Assembly (NCBI GenBank): GCA_977006965.1 | Contig: OZ345362.1 | Span: 2,480,001-2,544,000 of the forward strand | Source of the DNA: Phymatolithon calcareum | Taxonomy: Eukaryota > Rhodophyta > Florideophyceae > Hapalidiales | Length of the DNA: 64,000 nt | Direction of reading: 5' to 3' | In this document: positions 1-9,838 of the stretch, piece by piece | How the letters are laid out: each line of letters starts with the position of its first letter | How positions within the stretch are numbered: position 1 is the stretch's first letter | Notes under the pieces: generated by a model | The model's input: the letters and a program-made list of their open reading frames with translations, nothing else | Database searches by the model: none | Told to the model about the DNA's origin: nothing | Made by a program: the position numbers and the translations under genes

Positions 1-2290
1 TCGAAATGAGTTGCAGCAAATCGCAGGACAATTGGAAAGCAGAACGATGAGGCGGTACAGTTGCGCACCGTGGGCATATTTACCGACGGCGATATGATGT
101 GAGGGGGAGACATAACGTGTCGTTCGCGGACGCTGGACATTCCTAGGGGTGGCAACGGAGCCTCGTGGGACATCGCATCAACTAGTTGGTACTTCAACTC
201 CCCATCCGCAATCCAAAGGGCGTTTCGCTGTCCGTGCGCTTGCGCAATCTCCCGCTCGATTGCCCCGAGATGTGTTGCGTGTATACGATTTGCATTTCGG
301 AGGCGTTATATCTTCTCGTTAAGATTTTACACGTAGCGACGGGTAATTTACGCTGTTTGCCGCTCTCTGCGTACAGTGCTGTCCCCCAGACTTGAGCAAC
401 GGTTCTGCTACATGCGTGGGCTCATGTTTCCAGTGCTTGTGTCACGAGAATTTTTCTGGGGTCCGCACGCAGGCCTTGTCGGTTTGCAGATGAAGGAGAT
501 GCGGACTAGGACGAAAAAAGTTTATGAACAGACATCTGCGTGTCCCGAATCGGTTGGCTGTTCCTCACTCTCACACAGAGACGCAAACGAGCGATTCGCT
601 CCAAAATTCACAGTCGACAGGACCCTATGCTTTACAGGCAGCCTGCGTGAGAGACGAGAAGCAAATCTCGTCGGCTTCAACCGACGGTTCTGTGTCCACG
701 CGGACTGCGGTGCGTGCCTCGCGTGCTCCACGGTGGCCAATACAATGAGGAGTGAGATGCGATCTGGGGACGGCATGGAGTAGGGAATGGGAGCCCTCTG
801 GTATGCTGTCATATCCCACATATGGCAGGATGACAGCGTTTGTAACACGTAACGTGACTGTCGAACAGTCTATGTACACGTTGTCCGACGGACGGACGGA
901 AGCTACGGCTGCAATATCGAGATTTGTCTATGAGGGAAGTCTACTGGCCACATGGAAGTGGAAGTTTAGGTAATAGTGTTGCATTTGATTCACGAGGAAT
1001 AAGAGGATAAAAGTTTTCGAAGACGATCAACGCATATGCCGTCACGTCGGGCAAATTCCCTACCAAACCCATAATGTAAATGGAAAAGAGGTTACAAGTT
1101 CGTACGTGTATAGAGGTCGACGTCGAAACAAAATCTACTGTGCCTCCTTTTCGACTCATTCCTGTTGATCGTGGCCTTACAAACGGACAGTATCACCGCC
1201 GAAAGTCCCAGTGATCCCCAGAGCGTGCACTAATGCCCCTAGCGATGTAACAACTAGAAAAGTATGTACAAAGAAAGCAAAATCAAGCAGGGAAAGGAGC
1301 TGTTTCTCGTTATTTGCGGAGGACGCGGGAATCTAAGCAGCAACCTAAGTCCACATTCGCAGCAGCGTTGGCGACTCTGTCGATCTTCTTCACTGCAAAA
1401 GAGCTGTCCAAGTCCGTCTGATTGTTCGCGCAAGGAAACACGCGTTAATGACTCTCTAGATTTGTCTAAAGCCGCAAAATTGATAGCACATTGAGCTTCT
1501 GAATTCATTCGTGAGAACAAAAGGAACCATCAGAGCTAGGGAATGCAGGAGAAGCTCTTGAGGACATGGACCTTGTCTCCCGTCACCAACTATCATGGCG
1601 CCGAAACACACGACACCCACTCTCTGTAGAGCTCCTTCTTCAAAACTTCGCTTCATATTTCGCGCTCCATTCACAAAAATTCGTTTACCTCGCCATAAGC
1701 AAATCCTTGACTTCATATGGCTTACATACCTCTGCCGTGTAAGAAAACGTGCAAATCTTTGATGTTGTCTTTCCTATAACACGAGCTCGGCAACTTGCAT
1801 ATCCAGGTTCTTGTACATAGTCTCTGTGTATGCCCTTGCTTGACCTGGGACGCGCAGCGTTACTTCGATTAGTTCGCAAGCGCCTCCTTGTGGTCTCCGA
1901 TAACGCGACTCTTCTCCTTTCGGTTCCCAACGCCTTCGCCATCCCAATCGCAAATTATCTTCTGCCGTAGGGCATTGACAGAGGAATATGGCAGTGGGTG
2001 ATGTAGGTGGGTGGAGGAGTTTCACGACGGCTTCCATTAGTGCTATCTCAGTTCGAGATGAGGGGAGCACTCGGCGATACACTTTGCCAATCGAAAAGGC
2101 CCGATGTGCACCCGCGGGGACTGAGAATCGTTGCTAAACGCATCGCATGTCGGATAACGCCACCGTTCCCCAGAGCGTCGGAAAGCATACACACACATGT
2201 GTGACTTGACGAAACTCGCGCGATAAGCGGCAAAACGAAAACGATTTGTCCGCTGTCTATCAGCGGAGCGGTTTGAGAAGAAGAAGAAGA
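1..2290. other. No supported gene
   Basis: Both strands hold only short overlapping open frames of 60 to 135 codons, none with a recognisable domain and most opening on non-ATG codons. No tRNA, rRNA or clear repeat unit was found. It is read as intergenic DNA. Confidence 0.5.
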
Positions 2291-2291
2291 A

Positions 2292-2440
2292 GAAATGTAG
2301 GTTTTTATGTAAAAGTTACCAACGCATCTGCTGACGCTTGGGGAAACTTTCCTAGGCCAAGGATTCTGTCTAATGAAGAGTTACTTTTTTGTTGGTGTAA
2401 CACGATTCAGTGGAGTACAAAAACCCACCTCTGGTCTCCT
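2292..2440 (-). repeat. Rep-A copy, about 150 bp
   Basis: On the minus strand this carries the Rep-A body (GGTGGGTTTTTGTACTCCAC, then the AAGTTnCCCCAAGCG block) and ends with GCGTTGGTAACTTTTA followed by an A-rich tail. Longer matching copies lie at 19965-20150 and 51395-51545. The A-rich 3' end and variable 5' truncation fit a retroposed SINE-like element; no pol III boxes were seen. Confidence 0.65.
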
Positions 2441-2629
2441 TCTGGAAATCGAGGGGAAAAAGCGGTTTGAGAAGAGCGAATTGGGATTCTGATCCCTCCA
2501 GGGAGCCGCCAGGGTTTGATCCCCAACTCTGGCCAGAAATAGAGAAACGGAATAGAGTAGAGTGAAGATTTTCGAATCGTTGGCAATGTTTGTGAACAAA
2601 TCGCGTTTAGTTTTTCCGGTGCGGTCGCT

Positions 2630-2705
2630 TCCCACTCTCACCTCTTGGCACTCGCAAAGTTGCCCCAATCGTAGGCAGCGCGTTGGTAACCATTAAAAAT
2701 CTATA
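2630..2705 (+). repeat. Rep-A 3' fragment
   Basis: Shows the AAGTTGCCCCAA block followed by GCGTTGGTAACCATTAAAAAT, the degraded 3' end of Rep-A. It lies about 200 bp from the Rep-A copy on the other strand, so the two form a loose inverted pair. The stretch 2441-2629 holds nothing else recognised. Confidence 0.5.
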
Positions 2706-3004
2706 CTCTTTCTCTTACCACTACTATCGGCGGCACCATTTTCGCCAGATACTTCCTTTCATCTCTTTTCAACTACAGTCACTCCCATAATGTGTAAGGT
2801 CGACCTCTTTTTGTACAAACACGCGGAAGTCCTCTTCTTGAACAACTAGAATTTTTGCAGTATTCCTATTACCTGCGAAGAAGGTGAGATGATTTTTCTG
2901 CACGCCTCCTACCCAACAGGTTGCCAGTGCGTTGTGTGTACCAGAAGTTCGACTACATGCCGTGAACCACTTCTGATTAATAAAGGGTTGCCTCGAGCGT
3001 AGCG

Positions 3005-3300
3005 AGCTGTAACATGGTCGCTTTTGCTGTGTTCTTTACGCAAAAATCCTCTGGTTACTAAAAACTTCCTTGGTTAGCATTTCTCTTCCGACAATCGCTC
3101 TTGTTAGCCGTTCGCACTCAAACTCAATTTCGGGGCTCATCTTCGACGAGGAGTTGTAGCGCCGCTAATTTAGCTCAATAATCGCTGTGATACCAAAGTG
3201 TGCACCGATAACTTATTTCCCCCAAAGCGGCGCTCGATTATATATTAGCCTCAGGCACCATCAGACATGTCGTCCCTTGTCTTACTTACAGGCGTTTCAG
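3005..3300 (-). mobile_element. LINE-I 3' remnant (degraded)
   Basis: Minus-strand sequence matches the last part of LINE-I ORF2, the segment encoding the region after the RT fingers and palm (ECKRLTGALVGRE-like and GVTAVIELVAL-like blocks). Frames are broken and the end is 5'-truncated. A 117-codon plus-strand frame (3187-3540) starts antisense inside this remnant and has no independent support. Confidence 0.55.
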
Positions 3301-4165
3301 CAATTTTGTATGAGCATTTTGAACAACCGAAAAGGACAGCATCATCAGTCAAAAAGGCCTTCTGTTCAATCCATCCTCGTTAAATGGATGCCCAATGTGG
3401 AACGACTTGATATCCAGCAAAGAGAGGATATTCCAGATGTGAACTTGAATCATAAGTCTCGGACACACATGTACATCGGAGGGACTATGAAACAGCGTAG
3501 ATTATTGATTTTTTCAATAAAAAATAGTAATTTGGGATAAACACCAGTTCGTTCTGTCACCTCGGCCAGACAGTATACCCCACACGTGTACAAGCGTCAA
3601 ACGTATGCTGTGCGTCGGTATCAAAACAATAAAAATTTTCAATCATGTGCCGTGACCATGGTCTGGGTATTCTCAAATCGAAAAATCTGCACACCTTAAA
3701 AAATAGTTATATTTAGGCGTATCCTATATCCTTTCTTCCATTTCATATCCGAGAAAGTGAGGAGATTCTAATATCGAGGATCTATTTAACGAGGATTGAC
3801 TTTAACAGGTGCATGGGCAACCGTTGCACAAGTTTTATGTTCCGCACAAGAGCATTGGCAAATACTTAGCTAGTTTAAAAACTATTCTTCCGCCAGCAAA
3901 ATAAGCCATAATATTAGAGAACATGCGATATCGTCCTTAAGCACGACGAATTATCATGAGACAATGCGTGCTCACCGACGAGTGGGGCAAAATAGTCCGA
4001 CGGTAGGCCTTCGATTGTCAATTGTTAGCTACATTTGATAATCCATCCTTTTTTGCAAGGGGCAACGGAACTTCTTCAATTAGAGTCTGGACAAGTAAAC
4101 AAGCAGGTAGTGTACAATGTCCATCATGCCAAGGAAACTCATTCTCGTCACCAGAAAAATCCTTG
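3301..4165. other. No supported gene
   Basis: AT-rich DNA downstream of zinc-finger gene ZF-A. Short frames only; the end of an unassigned 117-codon frame lies at 3540. The gene's 3' untranslated region presumably falls near 3900-4165, but no poly-A signal could be fixed. Confidence 0.4.
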
Positions 4166-4852
4166 TCAGCGACGGGGCACCTTCTCGCCTTCCGCAACTA
4201 CTCGGTGCACGCACTTTCTATGCTTCTGCAAGTGTGTCCGCTGTTTGAATGAAAAGTTGCATAAATTGCACTGGTACGGCCGAAGTCCAAGATGGCAGTT
4301 GTTAATGTGACGACGAAGGCCATCGGCAAAACTGAATACCTTGTCGCACTGATCGCACTTGTGCGAACGGCGTTGATCATGGCGAGCCTGTATATGTTTC
4401 TTCATGTTGGACTTCTCTGCAAACTGGCGCTGACAGATGTGGCATTTGAACTCCTTCAACTTCTCATGCACCGCACGTCTGTGCTTGCGGACCGCCGTTG
4501 AGTCATTAAACACTCGGTGGCAGATGTCACACCCGACGGTCGGCCGCTTCTTACTCTGCTTTCGCACACAGTCGATTCCGCTTTCTGTTTTCATCCTCCA
4601 GCTTTCCGAGGAGCGGTTGGAAACCGCGGAAAAAGTGTCCACGGCTTGCAGTCGATGGGGTGCAAAAATGGGGGATGCACTAGCAGAAGCGCTCGAGGCC
4701 ATGATGCCGGCGGCATGGAGAAGATTATCCACAGGAGTCGTGCCGAAATCGCTGTCTACACTGGGACTCGTGTAGAAGAGGTAGTTGGCGGGTGCGGGCA
4801 CTTCGTGCACAAGGAAGTTGATGCTGTGTTTGTTTCTCTTGTTGCAAGCCAT
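4166..4852 (-). CDS. ZF-A, four-finger C2H2 zinc-finger protein
   Basis: A 228-residue single-exon protein, probably a nuclear DNA-binding regulator. Four classic fingers of the form C-x2-C-x12-H-x4-H lie at about residues 108-129, 137-158, 166-187 and 195-216, and the chain ends 12 residues later. The finger 3-4 join HLGLRPYQC and the finger 4 core FKQRTHLQKH are shared with the four paralogs here. The N-terminus starts MACNKRNKHSINFLVHE, and a second short motif (VDNLLHAAGI, about 41-50) precedes a Ser/Ala-rich stretch; both recur in ZF-B. The ATG at 4852 was chosen because it aligns with the MAC start of ZF-D and the internal MAG of ZF-B. No TATA box is evident upstream. It is divergent from ZF-B, about 4.2 kb away. 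The target site and regulatory sign are unknown. Confidence 0.9.
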   Translation of the reverse strand: MACNKRNKHSINFLVHEVPAPANYLFYTSPSVDSDFGTTPVDNLLHAAGIMASSASASASPIFAPHRLQAVDTFSAVSNRSSESWRMKTESGIDCVRKQSKKRPTVGCDICHRVFNDSTAVRKHRRAVHEKLKEFKCHICQRQFAEKSNMKKHIQARHDQRRSHKCDQCDKVFSFADGLRRHINNCHLGLRPYQCNLCNFSFKQRTHLQKHRKCVHRVVAEGEKVPRR

Positions 4853-5684
4853 ATGCGACGGGGACAGGCGTCTTCGTTGTGATGATTATGGTTCTCGACG
4901 ATAGCGACGAAGTTGTGAGGCTCGAGCTTGTAAGTTGGGTCTGTAGTTTAGCTCTAGAACGTTTTGTTTCCAAGTTGCTTTTAGAACGCAAATGCAAATT
5001 CTTCGCAGAAACAAAAAAGGATTCATGTCTGCATTTTGTCCCACTGCTGCACAGGGCGACGAGAAAGGAAAAAGCTGGAATTTCCCGGGCTCCGGTGAGA
5101 CGGGCTGGTGGTTTATTGCTGGATTTCTCATTACAGTGTCCCATCGAGGCGGGTCCGAACAGCGGTTAACGAACTGGTTAACTAACTAAATTACCCTGAG
5201 TGGTAGAGTGGTTAAAAAGGCGAAAAGGGCAGTGAGCTGAAAATCTCGTTAAAGAATACAAGACCCCTTGCGATCCTGTCCGAGCACCACGAGTGCTGAT
5301 AGCAGAGTGGAGCGGCGTGATTTAGTGCAAAAGATATGCTACAGGGATGACAGCCTGCGGCTACTGACGCTATCTCGTTGAAGCGTGGATTGAGCGGCCG
5401 AAGGAAAGTCTCTGTTTTTGGCTATGGTTCGACAGATGCTGTTGCCGAAGGCGTTTGTGCGAAGGAATTGTGTAGAAGTTCGTTGTGGGTACAGAGAGTC
5501 GGAATGACCCGAGCTCGAGTAATTTTTTTCATCGGCTCTTCTTCCACCGAGGGGCTTGCTTTTCTCTGACGCTAAGCTTCGCATTTGCCGCACGTGTCGG
5601 GCCCACGAGAAGTGGACACGAAATCAATGCCTAAGCAAATGTCCCAAAGGTAGAGAAAGAACAAAGGAAGGAAGGTGGGGATTT

Positions 5685-5735
5685 TTCTTATGGTGCAACC
5701 AACGCATCTGCAGTCGCTCGGGGCAGCACGTCTAC
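5685..5735 (-). repeat. Rep-A 3' fragment
   Basis: Minus strand reads the Rep-A end GCAGATGCGTTGGTTGCACC followed by an A-rich run. Only about 50 bp remain. Confidence 0.4.
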
Positions 5736-6339
5736 CAAACCACGAGGGCTCAATGCTATCGGAGCTCAAATACTCCTTTTTATGACAACGCCAAAGCTGG
5801 AGAAAGAGGACGGAACAAAAGTTTCTACGCTCAAGCAACGAGGAACTGACAGATCGATTAACAGCGGAGAAATAAATTGCTCGCATCTCAGGCCAAAAAG
5901 GGGCGTGTAATGATTACGACGTTACGGCTCCGTACACAAAACGGTAAACGCCAATACATTAACGAGCAGCACATTCGAATTTCGAATTGCATTACCATCG
6001 AACAAGAGCAACCGAAAGCAAGCCAGGGTAATGTCAGCGCAATGGAAGAGTAGTTGGAAAAAGTAACAATTTCTCTCGCCAAGCCCGCTCGGAACATATG
6101 CAATGCGGTCGGTCCTTCAAAGACAAGCAAAGATAAGTCAAAATTGCAAATGCATTTCGGTCGAAATAGTGCTAACGTGGCGGCACCGGAAGCAAAAAGA
6201 CAGTGCCTGTCGAATTATTCCCACATGCTTTCCGGGTGCCACATCGCCAAAATGGTGATGAAGGGATCGGTGAGGTCAGTCGAGGACCAGGTGGTGCATT
6301 GGTGCCGCGCGGTTGGCGGCACGAACGTATGGCACTAGC

Positions 6340-6428
6340 AATCGATGCACCCTGACCAGAATAATAATAATAACCATAATTATTATCGTGATGAATGCTT
6401 AATTGCCCTATGGGGCTAGCAAGCGGTA
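6340..6428 (-). repeat. SINE-2 3' tail fragment
   Basis: The minus strand gives GCTTGCTAGCCCCATAGGGC and then an ATT-rich tail, matching the 3' end of the SINE-2 copy at 58770-58990 (GCTTGCTAGCCCCATTGGGG). The 5' body is missing. Confidence 0.5.
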
Positions 6429-7298
6429 TATTGTTCATTTTATTGAGGTGCCCGGTGCCCCCTTGAAGGAGCAAGTTGGCAACTTTCCATTTTCTAGAGG
6501 ATTTCTAGCTGCGTGTATCATACCTGCTCGTTTAAGACCATCTCTACTTGTTCGGCTACTGTCAGGCCGAATTAATCCCAGGATTCCTCGATGCGATGCT
6601 GCGCGGTGCTGCTGGTCTCCACCTCAGGGGGCGTGGCCAGTGGTCAGTCAAGTTCTCAAGAATCGTTACTAATTCCCTTTGCTGGCTGGCTTCTCGTCCG
6701 ATTGTGGATAAGTAGTAAGCTTCGCATGGTTCTCATCCATTTGATCCCATTTGCGCCGTATAGCCACACAATGGAGGGCTAGCAAGCATTGCTTCTACCG
6801 ACCAGAATCAAGAACGACAATGCCAATGTTCTTGCGACTACAGGACAGTAGTGAACGAGCACATTGCTAACATAAATTTAGCGATGCATCCAGCTGCTTG
6901 CGTCATGGTTGCATTCTAGTTTTTCTTCTGTTTGTTCTGGATAGGCAATTGCCTAATGCTGATTTTTATTTGAGGTCCCGCGCAGCCCCTCCAAGGGAGA
7001 GGCATGTAATTGCAGATATTTTCTCCCCTACGCATCGTCGGTGGCGGTGAAAATATCATATCCGTCAAATGGGTGCGGAATAGCGCTGTTGCTGTTGAGC
7101 ACTTTGCTACCGGACGGCACTGCCTACAGTACAGTACGCAGTGGAAGATGAGACCAACCTGAATTCCAAGATCACAAATTGTGAGTTGCCCAGCAAGCAC
7201 ATTCTGCCACCCATTTTGCCAACCTCATGCTCCGACGGCTGCTTACGAGTCAGCTGCGCAATGAAAGTTAGGTCCGGCTTTTTATGCTAGAAATGAGG

Positions 7299-7320
7299 GC
7301 GTCCTCTTGCAAGAGGACGC
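7299..7320. repeat. Perfect 22-bp palindrome
   Basis: Two 11-bp arms (GCGTCCTCTTG and its complement) meet with no spacer. It sits in otherwise featureless DNA. Confidence 0.85.
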
Positions 7321-7784
7321 ACTCTGCTGAGGTAAATTGATGTTGGTTAGCGTTCACACTCCCCGCCAGCTCGCAAGCGCCAGGATCCTCGCGCTTGTGA
7401 AATGATACAGTATGAGAAAATTGCCATGCGAGAGCATTCGAGTTGTCGGGCGATTTTCTCGTCGTCCTCTTTTTGGAGCCTCGTCTGCTCCGTTTCAATA
7501 CAGCAATTTTTATTTCAATGGTTCCTGCACAACACCTGCGTACAGTGTATCATTCCTAGCCAGTGTATGATGCTTCTCCTGTCTCTCAATCAAAGAGCAT
7601 CACGTTTTCTTGCGGGCCATTTCCTTGTCGTGTATTGGTTGATGAAAACGGCACAACCTGTATCGTGCATTTGCGTGACAAACCGAACGGCAAGCTTGAT
7701 CCTCCCTGTTTTTGCTTTAATGCACGCAGTCCTCCAATTCCGTTTAACACTGTAATGTTCTGCTCACTCTGGTCCTTGAATGTC

Positions 7785-7835
7785 ATGCAGTTTTGGAGCT
7801 TGGCAGTATCATACTGCCAAGCTCCAAAACTGCAT
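7785..7835. repeat. Perfect palindrome, 25-bp arms, 1-nt centre
   Basis: The left arm 7785-7809 (ATGCAGTTTTGG...CAGTAT) is exactly complementary to 7811-7835, with a single C at 7810. A smaller palindrome, TCTCCAT-G-ATGGAGA, follows at 7835-7849. The length and perfection cannot be chance; a transcript would fold into a 25-bp hairpin. Confidence 0.95.
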
Positions 7836-8538
7836 CTCCATGATGGAGAGAGTGGGAAACGGAAAACAAACAAATCGGGATCGTCCTGTGCAATGTTCAT
7901 CATGATGACGGCCCTTATTGCCCTCCTGAGAAATGGAAACTTTGACAAATGCCTTGGAGGCAAGCTGCTCTGGTCTCCTCAAAAGTGCGCCGTTTCTGGA
8001 AACATCTTTTCTTTCTTGATGAAGGTAAACACACTGCACTGCACAAACAGTCGCGTTTCTGTGTTACACTTACACTAGCAACCAACGACAGTTACTCGAA
8101 ACATACACAATACTTCCAGCTCTGACACATCTTGTCGACAGCAAATGTCTACCATTCTGCGCCCGCACGAATCGCGCCCGCTCACACGTGTCGTCGTCAG
8201 CCAATGAACTCAGCCTGTCATTATGCTTCCGTTCCAGTCGCGCTCTGTGGTGTCAACATTGTGCAACATGTGCGGAGCATTGCATGTTTCCCTACCGCCG
8301 GTGCGCTTGCTCTGCTGTCCGTCGGTCGGACGAGAAGATTAGGAAATGGTTTTCGTGGCAGAAATATTGAGAAAACAAGATTTATATTGGGCAATTACAA
8401 CTCTACCGTTAGAGCAGATCGTTAAGGCCCACTTCCCAGTTAGAATTTTTCTGTTTTACATTACTGTAGACTACTTTCCAGCAACCAACCCAGCTGTCCC
8501 CGTCAGTGTCGGGCGAATTTGTCGATATTTTCGAGCAA

Positions 8539-8595
8539 ATCGTTTGCACCACCATCATGGTGGATGATCATCATGGTGATGGTGGTGCAAACGAT
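8539..8595. repeat. Palindrome, 19-bp perfect arms with nested GATGATCATC core
   Basis: Arms 8539-8557 (ATCGTTTGCACCACCATCA) and 8577-8595 are fully complementary. The 19-bp centre is itself partly palindromic (GATGATCATC). It lies about 300 bp upstream of the ZF-B TATA-like box. Confidence 0.9.
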
Positions 8596-8895
8596 CCTTG
8601 AGTGCCAATAAGTACCGTTGTATTTCGTATGTCGTGGGACATATATCTTCTTCTTATTGGCCCACATCGCCTGTTCCATCCCCACCTACAAAAAACTGTA
8701 ACCAAATCCGGGCTCCATATGTAAGCGAGGAGAGACGAATATGCTTCACAGGACTGCACTAACTGCATGGCAAGGGCTCACAATCCTCCATTTTGTCCAA
8801 CACACAAGTGTGTCACGCTACGTATTTTTCTAAATTATTTCAAAGCTGCTGGCCCGAGGTGTCACACATAGTCAACGCTGTTCACATTCGATCAT

Positions 8896-8902
8896 TATAA
8901 AT
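8896..8902 (+). promoter_or_regulatory. TATA-like box of ZF-B
   Basis: TATAAAT lies 181 bp before the first in-frame ATG of ZF-B. No ATG occurs between about 8905 and 9077, so a transcript begun about 30 bp downstream would first meet the ATG at 9077. Position and motif are the only evidence. Confidence 0.45.
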
Positions 8903-9076
8903 GCCCCCTGCCTCTCTTTCTGTCCCGCCATCCGCAACTCTCTACCGCGATCCCGCGCCGAACCGAAAAAAAAACCTACGCTCATCCGGCTCCAAACGAA
9001 CACGACGAACATACCAAAGAACACTGTCAACTCGCGCCACACAGCGTCGCACGCCCCTGCAGCGTGTCCCGCGAAT

Positions 9077-9838
9077 ATGGTCAGAGTCATCGACCACCTG
9101 GCTCTCCACAACTCCAAGGCCCCTCTCCGACCGGGCATGGCCGGCACCGACAAGAACAAGCACAGCATAAACTTTCTCGTTCACGAACCGCCAAGAGCAG
9201 ACGACCTCTTCTCCTCAAGCACTCGCGCCGAAAGTGACGTCGCCATGTCTCCCGTAGACGATCTCCTCCACGCGGCAAACATCATAGCCGCCTCTGCGGC
9301 GGCAAATGCACGTCCATCGCCGCGCGCTCATGCACCAGCAACTCCCCCCACGGACACGTTTTCCGCCAGTTCGAACGGTTCATCTCTAAGCTCCGCCCCC
9401 TCCGAGCGTCGCGGCGGTGTGCAAAAGCGACGCAAGAAGCGACCGAACGTTTCATGCGACATCTGTCATCGCATGTTTGGCGAAGCGGCCGCGGTCCGCA
9501 AGCACAAGCGTGTCGTTCACGACAAGGTGAAGGATTTTCAATGTCATATTTGCGAGCGTCGTTTTGCGGAGAAATCAAATCTCAAGAAGCATATCCAGGC
9601 ACGACATGAACAAATGCGGTCGCACAAGTGCGATCAATGCGATAAGGTGTTCAATTTCACCGACGGATTACGCAGACATATTAATAACTGTCATCTTGGA
9701 TTACGACCGTATAAGTGCAGTTTGTGTGAGTCATCGTTCAAGCAACGTACGCATTTGCAGAAGCATCGAGCGAGCGTGCATCATGTTGTGGCCGATACGC
9801 GCAAGGACGCTGGGCGGCCGGTTGCGCAGTCGCGCTAG
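9077..9838 (+). CDS. ZF-B, four-finger C2H2 zinc-finger protein
   Basis: A 253-residue single-exon paralog of ZF-A. Fingers lie at about residues 127-148, 156-177, 185-206 and 214-235, all with intact zinc ligands. Finger 2 (AEKSNLKKH), finger 3 (TDGLRRH) and finger 4 (KQRTHLQKH) match the paralogs; finger 1 helix differs. The N-terminal half holds HSINFLVHE and DDLLHAANI, then a Ser/Ala/Pro-rich stretch and a basic patch (KRRKKR, about 117-122) just before finger 1 that could serve nuclear import. ATG 9077 is the first after the TATA-like box; the internal ATG at 9137 begins MAGTDKNKHSINF and aligns better with the ZF-A start, so a 233-residue form is equally possible. Its role is inferred to be transcription control. 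Confidence 0.9.
   Translation: MVRVIDHLALHNSKAPLRPGMAGTDKNKHSINFLVHEPPRADDLFSSSTRAESDVAMSPVDDLLHAANIIAASAAANARPSPRAHAPATPPTDTFSASSNGSSLSSAPSERRGGVQKRRKKRPNVSCDICHRMFGEAAAVRKHKRVVHDKVKDFQCHICERRFAEKSNLKKHIQARHEQMRSHKCDQCDKVFNFTDGLRRHINNCHLGLRPYKCSLCESSFKQRTHLQKHRASVHHVVADTRKDAGRPVAQSR

Larger units (their letters stand above)
4853..8893. other. Long intergenic region between ZF-A and ZF-B
   Basis: No gene is supported. A 139-codon minus frame (4725-5144) overlaps the ZF-A start out of frame and has no domain. A 171-codon plus frame (7563-8078) opens on GTG and runs through a perfect palindrome, so it is doubtful. The region does hold repeat fragments and three palindromes, listed separately. 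Confidence 0.45.

Noticed and set aside
4725-5144. 139-codon minus frame upstream of ZF-A
   Set aside because: It overlaps the ZF-A start in another frame and shows no motif; it is best seen as a shadow and leader sequence.
7563-8078. 171-codon plus-strand frame
   Set aside because: It begins with GTG, has no domain and runs through both arms of a perfect palindrome, which makes a real protein unlikely.
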